From: Spongilla lacustris
Taxonomy: Eukaryota > Porifera > Demospongiae > Spongillida > Spongillidae
DNA length: 64,000 nucleotides
Direction: 5' to 3'
Assembly: GCA_949361645.1 (NCBI GenBank)
Contig: OX442424.1
Coordinates: 5,976,978-6,040,977, forward strand
The position numbers and the translations under genes are program-made. Below the pieces are notes generated by a model, which was not told the DNA's origin, ran no database searches, and saw only the letters and a program-made list of their open reading frames with translations. Positions 22,718 through 34,275 of this stretch are shown piece by piece (the stretch's first letter is position 1; every line of letters begins with the position of its first letter).

Positions 22718-25570
22718 TAGGTATATGGTTAGGTACTTTAATAAATTTTTCAAAATGAATAAAACTAGAACATTTATGCATAGCATAAAAGAGCAAATTG
22801 AATGCATCAAAAATATGCTTTTGCCACGGAAAACAGATTACTATTTGAAAAGTTATAACGTTTCAAACATTGCGTCGCAGGTGACTAACAATGTACGCAA
22901 GGTGAATGGACCGCGATATAAAAAACTGTGACCGCTTGACTTCTCCATGCAGTTACTGTAAAAGTATTCAAGATAATGATGCCATAATTGCATAAAATAC
23001 AACATAGGTGCTCTTTATAAGGTTCACAGGGTCAAATACATATTACATCTAAATTTAGGTATCTCATTATATAATCTAGCTGCCAATACTGCAATAGCCC
23101 GTATAGCGATATCATAATGTTCTTCCCTATTTATTCACATTCATCATCATTCCAATGTGTAATAATTACTTTGAGACTTCCTTGATTGATTTACACACAT
23201 ATTTCCATTGTATAGCACATTTTGATGATCTACATACCATATAGGTGTTCAATATACAGACCATTAATAACTGATCACGCCCATAGCCATTGGAAGATCA
23301 GGAGAGAGCTTGACTATCACTTAGGCTGGCATCGGGAGAGTGCAATGCCTACTCTTACTTGCTACAAAGGCTATCAGTTGCAGTACAATGTGGAAATGCT
23401 GCTTCTATTATGGATTCTGTGGGCCAGCATGCAGTGGTAGACTTTTTTCTGTACCTTTTTACTAGTTACTTATTGTGCATTGTTTATGCTTACCTTTATT
23501 ATTTTATTATTACAAATAACTGGCACGTTGGATAAAACATTACATTTCATTATGAGATATTAGGAAACTCATTTGATAATTCAACTTCCTTTTGTGCCAC
23601 ACATTGCAACTTTTTTTCTATCTTCCTCCTTGAACTGTTCTCCTTCTTTAGAATCTTATCTTAAAGTTGCTGATCTTGCAATATAGAAATGTTGTTTACT
23701 AACTAACCTTACTCTCTGAGCTTGTCTGATGCAAAACTTATATTTTCTTGCTTGTTCTGAGAGTTTGCACACATTGTTCCACATCTTAGTTTTCATCATT
23801 TAACATTTAATTTAGATGCTTTTCTATAAAGGTCAAGGGTGCCAGGCCAAGGGTGCATTGTGTTCAGCAAACATACTTGATGAACAATGAATGGGGATAG
23901 ATGAGCTAAAGTACCTTCAAGGTAGCCATGCAACTGTGTCTATATTACACATATTACACCTTTAAGTAGCTAGTGTACTACAATATCTATTATCGAGAGT
24001 TATGTTAGTAACTCTCATATAGGATTTGACCCCGATTATGAATGTCATTAAAAAACGGGACTAGCTTCTGACGGGACTCCTATCAATCGGATCGCTTAGC
24101 TCTTTGTCATCGTCGAACAAGCAGTCAAAAAAGAGCAGTTTCGTGTTTGTTTGATGTCATTAAACCGCGTGGTTGTGGAGAACAAAACACTTGTTTAAAC
24201 TCGTACCCAGTCCTACCGTATTTCTCGTTGTTGTTGTTCTTCTTCTTGACCACGCACAACTCAAGATAGGAACACTTCTAAGAAATGAAAATCACACCAA
24301 TAGCTTCAGAATTCATTGGCATTCTCGCTTCAGTGGTCAAAATGCATCGAGGCTACATTGTATATATCGGTGATTGTGTTAGCAAATGACGTATATTTAA
24401 GCATCCTGTATCTGACAGGACTCAAAACGATCAAATAGTTTAGAACTTGTTCATATTTTGCTCCAGTACATGTAGCTGTACATGTATATATGTAATCCAA
24501 TGTGTACGGTCTGGGCACTACTGACACCTATTAGTTATAATTAAATCGTGGCACGGCAATTTACTAAATATCATCGGAACCCCGAGCCAGAACTATTAAC
24601 CGGTGAGGGCATCACCGGAACCTCGAGCTTAAACTAAACTTTAAAGAGGCAACGATACAACGAAAATTCAGCGGCCATGAAGTGTGCAGAACATCGGGAC
24701 GATTCCATCGCTTCTCCTTCTGCGAAAAGAATGCGATTCTAAGAACGCACGACCGTCGACTGAAGCCAATTGAAACATGCTGCTGGAAAAATGCTACAGC
24801 AGGGTAATCGGCTTGGAAAGCTAACAAACCCAATAGGTACGTTTGAATTGGACTGAGTGCATGATACAATAAGTATTTGGGTTAGATGTACATCAGTTGA
24901 CCCTTGTGTATCACACGCATACTTGTACACGTATACAAATGTCATGTAGATCTATACATACACGTTCGTGTGACATCATTAAAAAAACCTTTCTATTCTT
25001 TACATTGATGTATGGCTATACAAGACTACAACTTTTTTTTTTTTTTAAGTAGCAAATGTGTGTGTTACAAGCAGACGCTAGGGCTATCCTATGTAAACTA
25101 TAGCAGTAGAGGTCAGGATTCATTGTGTACTTGGGAAAACTGCCCTGTCATCAATAGAAAAGGTCTACCCAGGTCAATTAACACTTCTGTTTATCAAGTA
25201 CCCCATACATGGTTTTGTGAATTTCATTGCATGTGTTCATTTTCTGTACCTTTTAGCTTCTCCCCGTATGAACCAAAAAAACCATACTGAGGGAATATAA
25301 AGGTAGCTTCAAAAAGGCTATGTAAGGAATAGCATACTGTTAAATGGGCTAAATGATGCCTTTTGCAATCCCACCCATGGTTAGCACAAAAGGTCAGCTC
25401 TTTGTGAAGTTAGTGCAGGTGCATTGCTTAACAAGGCACTGAGCATGCATAGAAAAAAATAGGTGAATTTCTACATGATATTCGTGCAATCAAAATTACA
25501 GAACCTTTCTTTTGTGATGCCTCTTACAACCACATATGGAAGCTTGGTACTCTAATGGTAGGTGTGTGTA
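22718..25570. other. Gene-poor stretch
   Basis: No gene recognised. 24000-24130 is a repeat whose inverted relative flanks the hAT-type element at 53603-54385. It includes a short palindrome around gagagttatgttagtaactctc. Palindromic tacatgta motifs occur near 24468-24486. A T-run lies at about 25033-25046. Confidence 0.4.
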
Positions 25571-25574
25571 ATGG

Positions 25575-26035
25575 CGGATGAGATACCTGCATACATGTAC
25601 CCTTATGTACCCTACTCCTCCCCTTACCTACTACTACATGTATCTCTACCCCTCCCCTTACCTACTACCATGGGCACCTCCAGCATTTCTGGAAGGGTGG
25701 GGCCAGGATAGGGTAAGGGGGTGTCATATGACAGCCAAATATTACCATGGGGGTGTTGTCCAATTCAGTTTGGCTGATTCAGTCGGGGGGGGGGGGGGGG
25801 GGGGGGTGCACATGTTGCTAGTAATACTGAATACTTTCATGTTTTATTAGAAGTGGGGGATCCCCTGGGGATGCCCACGACGTACTACCCCTATTCCTCC
25901 CCTTACCTACAACTACCCCTATTCCTCCCCTTACCTACTACGTATATACCCCTACTCCTCCCCTTACCTACTACTCCTCCTCCCCTTACCTACCACTACC
26001 CCTACTCCTCCCCTTACCTACTATTCCCCTGGTGC
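25575..26035. repeat. Pyrimidine-rich minisatellite blocks
   Basis: Repeats of about 22-24 bp built on ctactcctccccttaccta occur in two blocks (about 25606-25672 and 25883-26026). A run of G at about 25786-25806 lies between them. No credible coding function. Confidence 0.7.
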
Positions 26036-26608
26036 ATGGAGTGAGGTGACCTCAATGGTCACGTATGTGATGATGATGAATTCACTGATACACTACTGTC
26101 AGAGTATGAAACATATCTACATGGATACTGTTTACAAGTTGAATTGACACAGATCACTTTAATTTACAGAACACTGTACATGTAATAAAGGAAGAGATGG
26201 TGGACACACCTGTTGCTGTCATATCACGAGAGCCAGAGAGAGTAAAAGCTTCACTGGTATCAGTACCAATACTGAGTATAACATTGTTTATGTACTGAAC
26301 AATATGTATCATCCATTGCTGAGTTATTTCTGGTTATTGCATGTAGATATACATGATTACTATGTAAAGGACATATATACCAAGTTCAGATTGTAGCTAA
26401 GTAATCAGTGTTTCTCTATGGTATCATAATTGTAACGTCGGAGGCTCTTATTTAATGGTCCTTTTTGCCATTTAAAATGCAAAGTACATGTACTCTCCAG
26501 TATTAGGGTATATAAGATTATGAGTGATGAAATGTCTGTTGATAAGTGAATATATTTAGATGTAGCGCGACTGTTGAAAGCATCCAATTATGAATAAAAA
26601 GCAATGAA
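26036..26608. other. Intergenic, nothing clear
   Basis: AT-rich DNA. A possible isolated exon-like stretch at 26170-26256 is discussed among the rejected items. No repeat family was identified. Confidence 0.3.
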
Positions 26609-26901
26609 ACAAGTAAATAAAAACATTCTCTATGAGAAAGTTGGTGGTATATAGGATTTGAAGGCAATAGTGGTGTAAAAAGCAGGGAAACAAGGGTTGA
26701 ATGATAAGGAAAAACGAAATAGTCCTATATTTAGCACATGCATGAACAATGTATTATCCTACAATATGTGCTGGGCTAAATATAGGACTATTTCGTTTTT
26801 CCTTATCATTCAACCCTTGTTTCCCTGCTTTTTACACCACTATTGCCTTCAAATCCTATATACCACCAACTTTCTCATAGAGAATGTTTTTATTTACTTG
26901 T
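26609..26901. mobile_element. Palindromic MITE, ACAAG-end family, copy 1
   Basis: Two nearly perfect arms of about 125 bp (left from acaagtaaataaaaacattc) with a small loop around 26740-26765. The inner part contains ggatttgaaggcaat and gtaaaaagcagggaaacaag. Related copies occur at 42334-42571, 52641-52866, 56190 onward, 61190-61480 and 63885-64000. Confidence 0.8.
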
Positions 26902-27389
26902 CTTATCTTATCTTGTTCTGTTGTAGCATGCATGCAGAATTTTGTATTTTAAGGTTCAGGGAGAGCATTAATTTTCAAACCTGCCATTAGATCCAAAGCT
27001 ACTTCAATAACTGCGCATATGCTGGTTATGGGTAGATGTATTCCTCAATGTTACTGCATAGCTAGGATACACTAACATGAAAATATTGTCTGAAAAATAC
27101 GCTGTGTGGGCACCATCATATTTTTATGATTGAGCTGTTTTTAATGATATGACGGTCCATGCTGTACAATACTTTCCATAACTAACGCGTGCCTTGACGA
27201 ATTCGGTGCGTATTAATTAATACAACTATCACACAACTCTTTTACACATAAACAAAACAGATTGTCTATGCGTTGAAAATACAAAAAATAAGTTTAATTC
27301 CCAGGGCTCTAACACAGAAATACCAGGTTAAGCATTATTATGTCAAGCTCTAAGCAATCCAACAGTAAATACCTGTGCCGATAAATGGA
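26902..27389. other. Intergenic, nothing clear
   Basis: I see no gene, tandem repeat or paired end in this stretch. Confidence 0.3.
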
Positions 27390-27398
27390 CCCTTGGGC

Positions 27399-28503
27399 TA
27401 GTCTCGGCCCCAGACCCAACGGACGCAGCTGCGGATGGATTACATCACCGCTACGCGTCAGTAGGGTCTGGAGACACTGGCAACAATTTCGTGGCCCGAG
27501 AATGCCACGATAATCAAATTTATCGCGCTCTTGTCACGCGCAATAATTATGAATATACTTCCGATAAACGATAAATTACGGCTTCGTCATGCGGTAAAAT
27601 GCCGGTAATGTACAGACAGCGGAGATCGTCGAATTCTGCATAGCAGCTCAATAATACATGTGCTTCAAGTGCTAAAGCGCTTCATGTATGATGCGTTTGA
27701 ACGAGAACTAGTTGACAAAAGAGTTCCTAGACGCACGCAGCCTGGATGTTCAATCATAATCTACAAGTATCATTTGATAGTTGTAGTAAAAAAGGGAGGA
27801 GCTAGACAAGATAGAAAACGACATAGAAGCAGCGATAAGTGCAGGGGTGCATCTAGGATTTACAGCTACAACATCCCAGCCTACAGCCTACAGGCAGTTG
27901 GAAGAGGTAATCTTCACTGTTAGCAGCTGCTGGTACTTTATCACCATCTACGTTGCAACAAACACCTCCATACATGGGTGTTTTATCTCAATTTCATCAG
28001 GTGGTTGTGAAGCATGCTAGAAAGACAAGTGGTACGTAGCGACCTCCCCCCACACGTACAGCTCTAGACCCTCTGCCTTTAAGGGCTTCAACCTGCTCCC
28101 TCATCAGAGCTTTCAGAGGACTTACAACGACCACAATGCTATCATTCTGGCCCTCTTAGCCTGTCAAATACCGCTTCTGGTTGGGAGGCAAACGAACACA
28201 TCTCGACCGTCTACGAAGGCTTGTACCACTGAGCGTTGTTCAGAAGACACGTCTCAGTTCGTATCCAAGGTCTCTAGCAGCAACTGTAATTATTACGTCT
28301 TGCGAGATGCACTAATTAGCATGCGAGCGCGTGACAGTCACGCGAAGAATGCTAATTATTGCATTGCTGCAATCTGATTGGGCAGGATGAAATTCCTACC
28401 TGGTTGGCCACGAAATTGTTGCCAGTGTCTCCAGACCCTACTGACGCGTAGCGGTGATGTAATCCATCCGCAGCTGCGTCCGTTGGGTCTGGGGCCGAGA
28501 CTA
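27399..28503. mobile_element. Mutator-like element with perfect 97-bp inverted ends
   Basis: Inverted repeats at 27399-27495 and 28407-28503 are identical by eye along all 97 bp (outer end TAGTCTCGGCCCCAGACCCA). A perfect 9-bp direct repeat, CCCTTGGGC, flanks the element at 27390-27398 and 28504-28512. Long inverted ends with 9-bp duplications are typical of Mutator-like elements. No transposase was seen, so it is non-autonomous. Inside, a decayed RecQ-like helicase piece is read on the minus strand. The identity of the ends argues for recent insertion. Confidence 0.85.
28055..28242 (-). pseudogene. RecQ-like helicase fragment inside Mutator-like element
   Basis: On the minus strand one frame reads EQRSVVQAFVDGRDVFVCLP then TRSG (about 28171-28242), the region leading to the Walker A motif. 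After an apparent deletion of the GKS part and frame changes it reads FDRLRG and then VVVVSPLKALMREQVEALKG (about 28065-28125), matching the motif Ia region of RecQ-type helicases. Too little remains for function. Whether it is a captured host fragment or a relic of an autonomous helicase-bearing transposon cannot be decided here. Confidence 0.7.
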
Positions 28504-28512
28504 CCCTTGGGC

Positions 28513-29650
28513 ACCATCCAAAGCTCATGAAATTTTATCCTGATATAGGCTAAGACCTAATAAACATGGGAAACGCTTCCTCAAGTGAGTGCTTTAAGAA
28601 TCTAGGGAATGGCTAATCGCGACCGATTACTATGGAAATCAACGAGGCACACAAAATAACGCCGTATGCTGGCTTACATTTAGATACCAATAGTGTATCT
28701 GGCAACCCTTTTGTTCTGTATTCTAGCAATAAAGTCCTAAATACCTTGCAAACAACTTTACAAAGCGCGCGTCTTCTTAAGCACTCGTAGAGAAATCCTA
28801 AATACGGTTACAATTTTCGACGAGATTTAGATCACCAGTTTCCGCCTACGCAAACGTAAAGTACCTACCATAATATGGTAGGCACTTCAATATCGTACGG
28901 CATTCTGTTCATTATGTGTGCCCCTTTTATGTGTCAAATGACTTTGGTTCATAATTTGTACAGTTACGTGAGCTTCATGCAAGGTAAGCACAACCGTCAC
29001 AATTTTTTTTTTTACCGCTCCAATCATTCTGCGTACAAACCGTACATTATCTACCGCGTAAAGATTCATATCTGTGACGTTATAACTACTGATATTTACA
29101 ACGCAGATTCGATCCAAATATGTCGTTTTGGAACACAATTTTTCCTCTTTCTAACGATATCAAATTTGCTAAGTATATCCCAATTGAAAAATATATATAT
29201 TGATATACCTATCTATGGCGGGTTTGAACTATTTAGGGTATCGGACGCTGCAATACTGGCACGGAGCTAGTGCAAGACGTTGTAATGGTCCTCTCATCCA
29301 TTTAAAGCAGCTCTAAATGTAGTATATGTCACATGCAAAAACCAATCAGTATGGTCTTTATCGGTGTAGTGATAAGCACATGGCTGCGGGCTATAGTTTG
29401 AAATCGAAATTTACATAATGACGGAACATTTATATATACTCCGTTGGAGAACAATGTACCCGGAGTAAAATCTCCAGTAGGATAATTTACTTCGACGGAC
29501 ACTTTCCTCCGTGACAGAAAGATGGAGCAAGGTTGCCCAATAATGATCTTTTCCTGATCATCATTCTTAAATCATTACTGATTTATTGATATTTTACCTG
29601 TATGAATAATACACTCACAACTATTTATTAAAACACTACGACTAAAAGTC
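28513..29650. other. Intergenic with an unassigned 131-residue frame
   Basis: A frame at 28875-29270 (+) encodes 131 residues rich in hydrophobic and aromatic residues. It matches no family I know and is probably chance in AT-rich DNA. Nothing else is clear. Confidence 0.3.
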
Positions 29651-29654
29651 ACAA

Positions 29655-29965
29655 GATGTGGTTGGTGGGACACATTGGGCCAAAATTACCCTGGCATTCT
29701 GCCTCATGAGGACGACTGTAAATGATTGATATAACCTCATTTAGAGGTGACATAGCTGTGTGACCACCTTATTTGACAGTTTAGACAGCACATCGATAGC
29801 TTCATTGCCCCAACCCCCAAACACTTCCACAACCAAAGGGATGCATGACCATCCTCTAAGGGTACATGCCTCATCATTTCTAAAGTGCTTGGATTCTTCT
29901 CCCATGCATCTCAGCTGCATGACCGGGTCTGGAAAGCACACAGAGGACCATAAGCACACATACAT
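29655..29965 (-). mobile_element. RLE-type retrotransposon fragment K (C-terminus)
   Basis: The minus-strand frame has RNDEACTLRGWSCIPLVVEV followed by FGGWGNEAIDVLSKL. This aligns with the GWLCVPLVTETYGAWGKEA region of copy F but is clearly more distant, so it belongs to another subfamily. Confidence 0.65.
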
Positions 29966-29980
29966 ACATACCTACACACG

Positions 29981-30664
<684 letters not shown>

Positions 30665-30666
30665 TA

Positions 30667-31593
30667 GGGGAAGGCAGGGCAACGCGGACCAGCTAAGGTT
30701 AGGCCATTATAGTGTTCGAACTATAAATAATTTGTGAACAAATTTTTTTGTGTGTGTAGACAAATCATTATTCTTTATTATTCAACATGGTTAATAATTT
30801 TTGTAAACACATTGTATTTATTATAATTGATTTTCACAACACGATCAGTTTTGCCTCTTTTAGATTTGACCGGGCAAAGCGAAAAGCGACTAATATGGCA
30901 CTTCGACGTATGTAGGCATCTTAAATGTTATTCCATGTTATGCGCCATTCATTTACGTGCCGTGTTGTATTGTCTTTTGAATTTTTGATTCACGAGTCAT
31001 GACAGTAATACTCGGCTTTTGCTCACTATTTATGGCTGCGAGCGAACATCGCGTAGTTACACATCATTTGAGCTGTTCGCCTATGGCAATATATACATAT
31101 ATACGTAGAGCATGCACAAAAATCATTACAGACAAAGAGGGCTAGCTTAATAGGATGTTGGCCGTCTCACTGCAGCAATGAAAGTTTTATTAACAAGTTA
31201 TCCACTTTGCCCTATCCACTTTGCCCATATGGTGGCACTTGAGTTTATACGAACATACTTGTCGATTCATAAGTAGTTGTACTTAAGTCATGATATGCTT
31301 ATCACAGGCGATGGTAGGCAACATCATTATGCGTATGCAACCATTTCTCTCATATTTTATGATTGAATAAAACAAAAGGTTATCGCGGACGAATATCGTA
31401 AGGAACAATTGAAAAAAACAAAGTAATTAATAACTTACACATTTATTAACTAATTTAATTAATTGTACTGCATTTCTGTCCGTCAGTACCTATTTTATAG
31501 CGGGCCAAAATTGGATAATTTTATGATGAAGCGTCTTAAAGTAATTTGAGTTTTTCTCTTTGCCCAACGTGTCCACTTTGCCCAGCCTTCCCC
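30667..31593. mobile_element. Non-autonomous element with TA duplication
   Basis: Ends GGGGAAGGCAGGGCAACGCG and, from the other side, GGGGAAGGCTGGGCAAAGTG are inverted repeats, each flanked by TA (30665-30666, 31594-31595). The internal DNA is AT-rich without a transposase. The subterminal motif CCACTTTGCCC is repeated at about 31200 and 31216. Confidence 0.7.
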
Positions 31594-31629
31594 TACGTAT
31601 ATGTACATGTACACGCAGCTACACCAGAC

Positions 31630-32464
31630 AGGCGCTGATCCAGGATTATAGGAGGGGGGGTGGCTAGAGGGTAGGGGCCAGCAACCCTCAGCAAGGGGGT
31701 CTGGGGGAGCGCTGTAAGCTCCACCAGCGGGGTCTGGGGCTCCGCCCCAGACCCCAACGCTTTTTTACTTCATCACGCTCAAAACGCTACACAAAACTAC
31801 TGTAAAAAAAAAGAAATTTGCCAGGATGCTGACCCAATCTTCTTTCCCAATGTACGTAAGCTACTTTGTATCTTGGTGGTACTTCCTATTGGCAGGGCAG
31901 AAGCTGAGAGGTCATTTTCCTGCCTATGACTGATACATTCATGGCTTCGTTCCACCATGACTATTGAAAGGCTAGGAAATTTAGGAGTGTTAGGTATTCA
32001 TGGATTTGATTTTCCACTATCTGTTGACCAAATATTTACATAAATGCACCATAGAAAGTTGTGTAACTAGTGAATCAGTGTTGTATGAATAAATCACAAC
32101 TTTCATATGATGCTTTTGTGTAAATGATTGACATATTTGGTAACTTAGTATTATCATGCAGTTTAAAGGTGTGCACTGGCAACTATATGCTTACATTGAT
32201 TTTTCTTTTGTGCTATGTACTAGTCACAATTATTATGCATGTATCAAAATAAACATCTGATCACACAAAAAAACAAAGCGTCATCATCTTTTTTTCACCC
32301 CTAAATGGAAGGTGTTGAACAGAAAAGCTATTAGCCCTCTAACAGAAATTGCTGATAGTTCTCAATCAGTATTTTAGTATTCGTAAATAATTATTTGAAA
32401 AAGGGGGGTGGGGGGGTGGGGGGGGTGGCTAGCCACCCTATCCACCCTCTCTGGATCAGCCCCT
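31630..32464 (+). mobile_element. hAT-type element remnant
   Basis: Inverted ends AGGCGCTGATCCAGG and, from the right, AGGGGCTGATCCAGAG. G-rich subterminal stretches lie at about 31650-31690 and 32403-32430. A similar ccagac sequence lies just outside both ends with a one-base offset. The right half encodes the hAT C-terminal dimerisation domain, broken by a stop. Confidence 0.75.
31828..32010 (+). pseudogene. hAT transposase C-terminal (hATC) domain remnant
   Basis: The reading ADPIFFPNVRKLLCILVVLP, then GRAEAERSFSCL, a stop, and WLRSTMTIERLGNLGVLGIH follows the hATC pattern (LP...ERSFS.L...LRstM...RL..L). The stop lies within the domain and nothing upstream encodes the catalytic RNase H fold. 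Confidence 0.8.
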
Positions 32465-32803
32465 GCCAGACCTCCAGTCATGAGTTCTCATGCGCGCGCA
32501 ACCGAGAATGGATTTTGACAATACATACAGCTGATGATTGATCAAGGCCTCGGACCCCACCCCCACCTAGTACCTAATGTTGCTTTACTTATTATATAAC
32601 TTGCAACTGAGTATCCGCTTAGAAATGAGTAATTTCCTTAGTTTTACTCTCTTGTGTTTCCATGCACATTCCTTGCAAGGAGTTCTTAATTTATTAAATT
32701 GCAAAGGGTATTCTTCAGGAGGGCACACAGATGGTGGTATATCATGCAGGGGGTTGAATAGGAAGTGGAAAATCCTCCCAGATCCTTTCAAGATGCTTCT
32801 TAA
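32465..32803. other. Intergenic, nothing clear
   Basis: Sequence between the hAT remnant and the possible minus-strand exon. No gene is supported. Confidence 0.3.
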
Positions 32804-32983
32804 TTAATACTTCTTATTTTCCACATTAGCTTTTTTGTGTCGATGTCTGTAAAGCATTAATATTCCCACTGACATGCATACTCCTGCAAAAATAAAAGCC
32901 ACCATTTTGGCAGTTATAACAATGCTTTGCTGTGTCAAATTGGTATATATTTGCACTAACAAGCCATTTCTTATATTGAAACC
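32804..32983 (-). CDS. Possible terminal exon of a single-pass membrane protein
   Basis: The minus-strand frame, from a possible acceptor (actacag) near 32985, encodes GFNIRNGLLVQIYTNLTQQS, a hydrophobic segment (MVAFIFAGVCMSVGILMLY) and a basic tail RHRHKKANVENKKY before the stop. An NLT glycosylation site, one membrane helix and a positive stop-transfer tail fit the end of a type I membrane protein. No upstream exons were found and no family was recognised. It may be a chance frame. Confidence 0.25.
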   Translation of the reverse strand, partial: GFNIRNGLLVQIYTNLTQQSIVITAKMVAFIFAGVCMSVGILMLYRHRHKKANVENKKY

Positions 32984-32984
32984 T

Positions 32985-34275
32985 GTAGTTAGTGCATTGT
33001 CTGCACTAACATCACTACTAAAACCTTCAATCAACCTCAGTCTTCAAGAATTTGGAAAGTCGATACAATCATACACACCAACAAAATCATTGAAACCAAA
33101 AGTGCATACCAACATCTTGTTACTGAAAAATACATGTAGGGTTAGAGTTGTAAACACAACGGGAAAGTCGCAAGAACATGCATTTTCGCGGCAACGTCCA
33201 ATGATACAAGCACAAATATCTGGGGACGAGTGTAACCTAAGAAAATCTGGGGTATGCCTTGGCCATCAACCAAAATTATGGTGTTTTCAAATTATGCATA
33301 CTTATAGCAAAACTGCATTTAAAAGTACCTCTTTTATCGGTATGGTAGTCTTTATTTAGAGTTAAACTTTGCTAAACTATAAGGTACTCAAAAGGTAAGA
33401 AATGTTCCTAAAAGGTTGCAAAACCATGTTGCAGGGCAGTGCTTAACCATCTTATAAATTTTGACGTGAGTTGGCTTGATGGAAAGCACGTGCCATATTT
33501 AAACTCACAGGCTGTTGGATAACACCTTGGGCATCAACCAAAGTTCGTGGAAGACCTTCAAGTTGGGTGTACATACGTCTGATCGGTTTCCCGGTAGTTC
33601 CTAACACAAAAATATCCTAACAAATACATACTTTTTCTACGCGCCAAAAATATTGAACAGAGCGTTACAAATAAACCAAAGCTGTATTGCAGCAGAGACA
33701 ATGTAAGGGCATACCCATAAATCCAGAAACAATCCAAAACAGCGATCAAACGAACACAAACCAGCCTTCACTCGAATATGATGTACCTGAACAATTACTT
33801 ACTTCCACGTAAGCGGAGTGCAGGACCTTTATCCTCTGAGGGGGGGTTCGTTCGAACCCCCCGAACCCCCCCTGGCTACGGGCCTAATTAGCAACCCGCG
33901 TCACAATTTTTACCTAAATATTGGATCACCAATTTTTCGGTACTTGTAATATAATATGCCCGTACTATAATTCAATAACCGGTTCAGCCATGCAGTCAAT
34001 AACTGGTTTAGACAGTCTCTTGGACATGCGCAGGTGGAATAGTCCAACGGTCACGAACGGGTTGTCGCCCGCCATTTATGAATTGATGTCCCTTTTTAAA
34101 TTTACATGTATCCCGTACTATACGAGTCTAAGCATGCAACGTCAAAGCACAGTACATTTCATCAGGGCACTATAATAAATGATAATTGTACAATACAATG
34201 ATATTATACGTCAGTGCTTCCTAGCTTATATAAAGCACGTATACATGTATAGTAAAACGATACCAGCCTCTGGTT
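32985..34275. other. Intergenic with a transposon-end palindrome
   Basis: No gene recognised. At 33840-33885 a G-run, ggttcgttcgaacc, a C-run and tggctacgggcct look like one end of a DNA transposon with no partner seen. The strip 33900-34275 is the 3' flank of the carbonic anhydrase gene. Confidence 0.4.

Noticed and set aside
26170..26256. Exon-like stretch (acag acceptor, NTVHVIKEEMVDTPVAVISR, gtatca donor)
   Set aside because: It is only 87 bp with no partner exon found on either side and no recognised family. Chance is the simpler explanation.
28875..29270. 131-residue hydrophobic frame
   Set aside because: AT-rich DNA produces such frames by chance. No signal peptide with plausible downstream structure and no family match.
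33830..33890. A tRNA or regulatory RNA around ggttcgttcgaacc
   Set aside because: The symmetry is a simple palindrome between G and C runs and resembles a transposon end. No acceptor stem or anticodon arm can be drawn.
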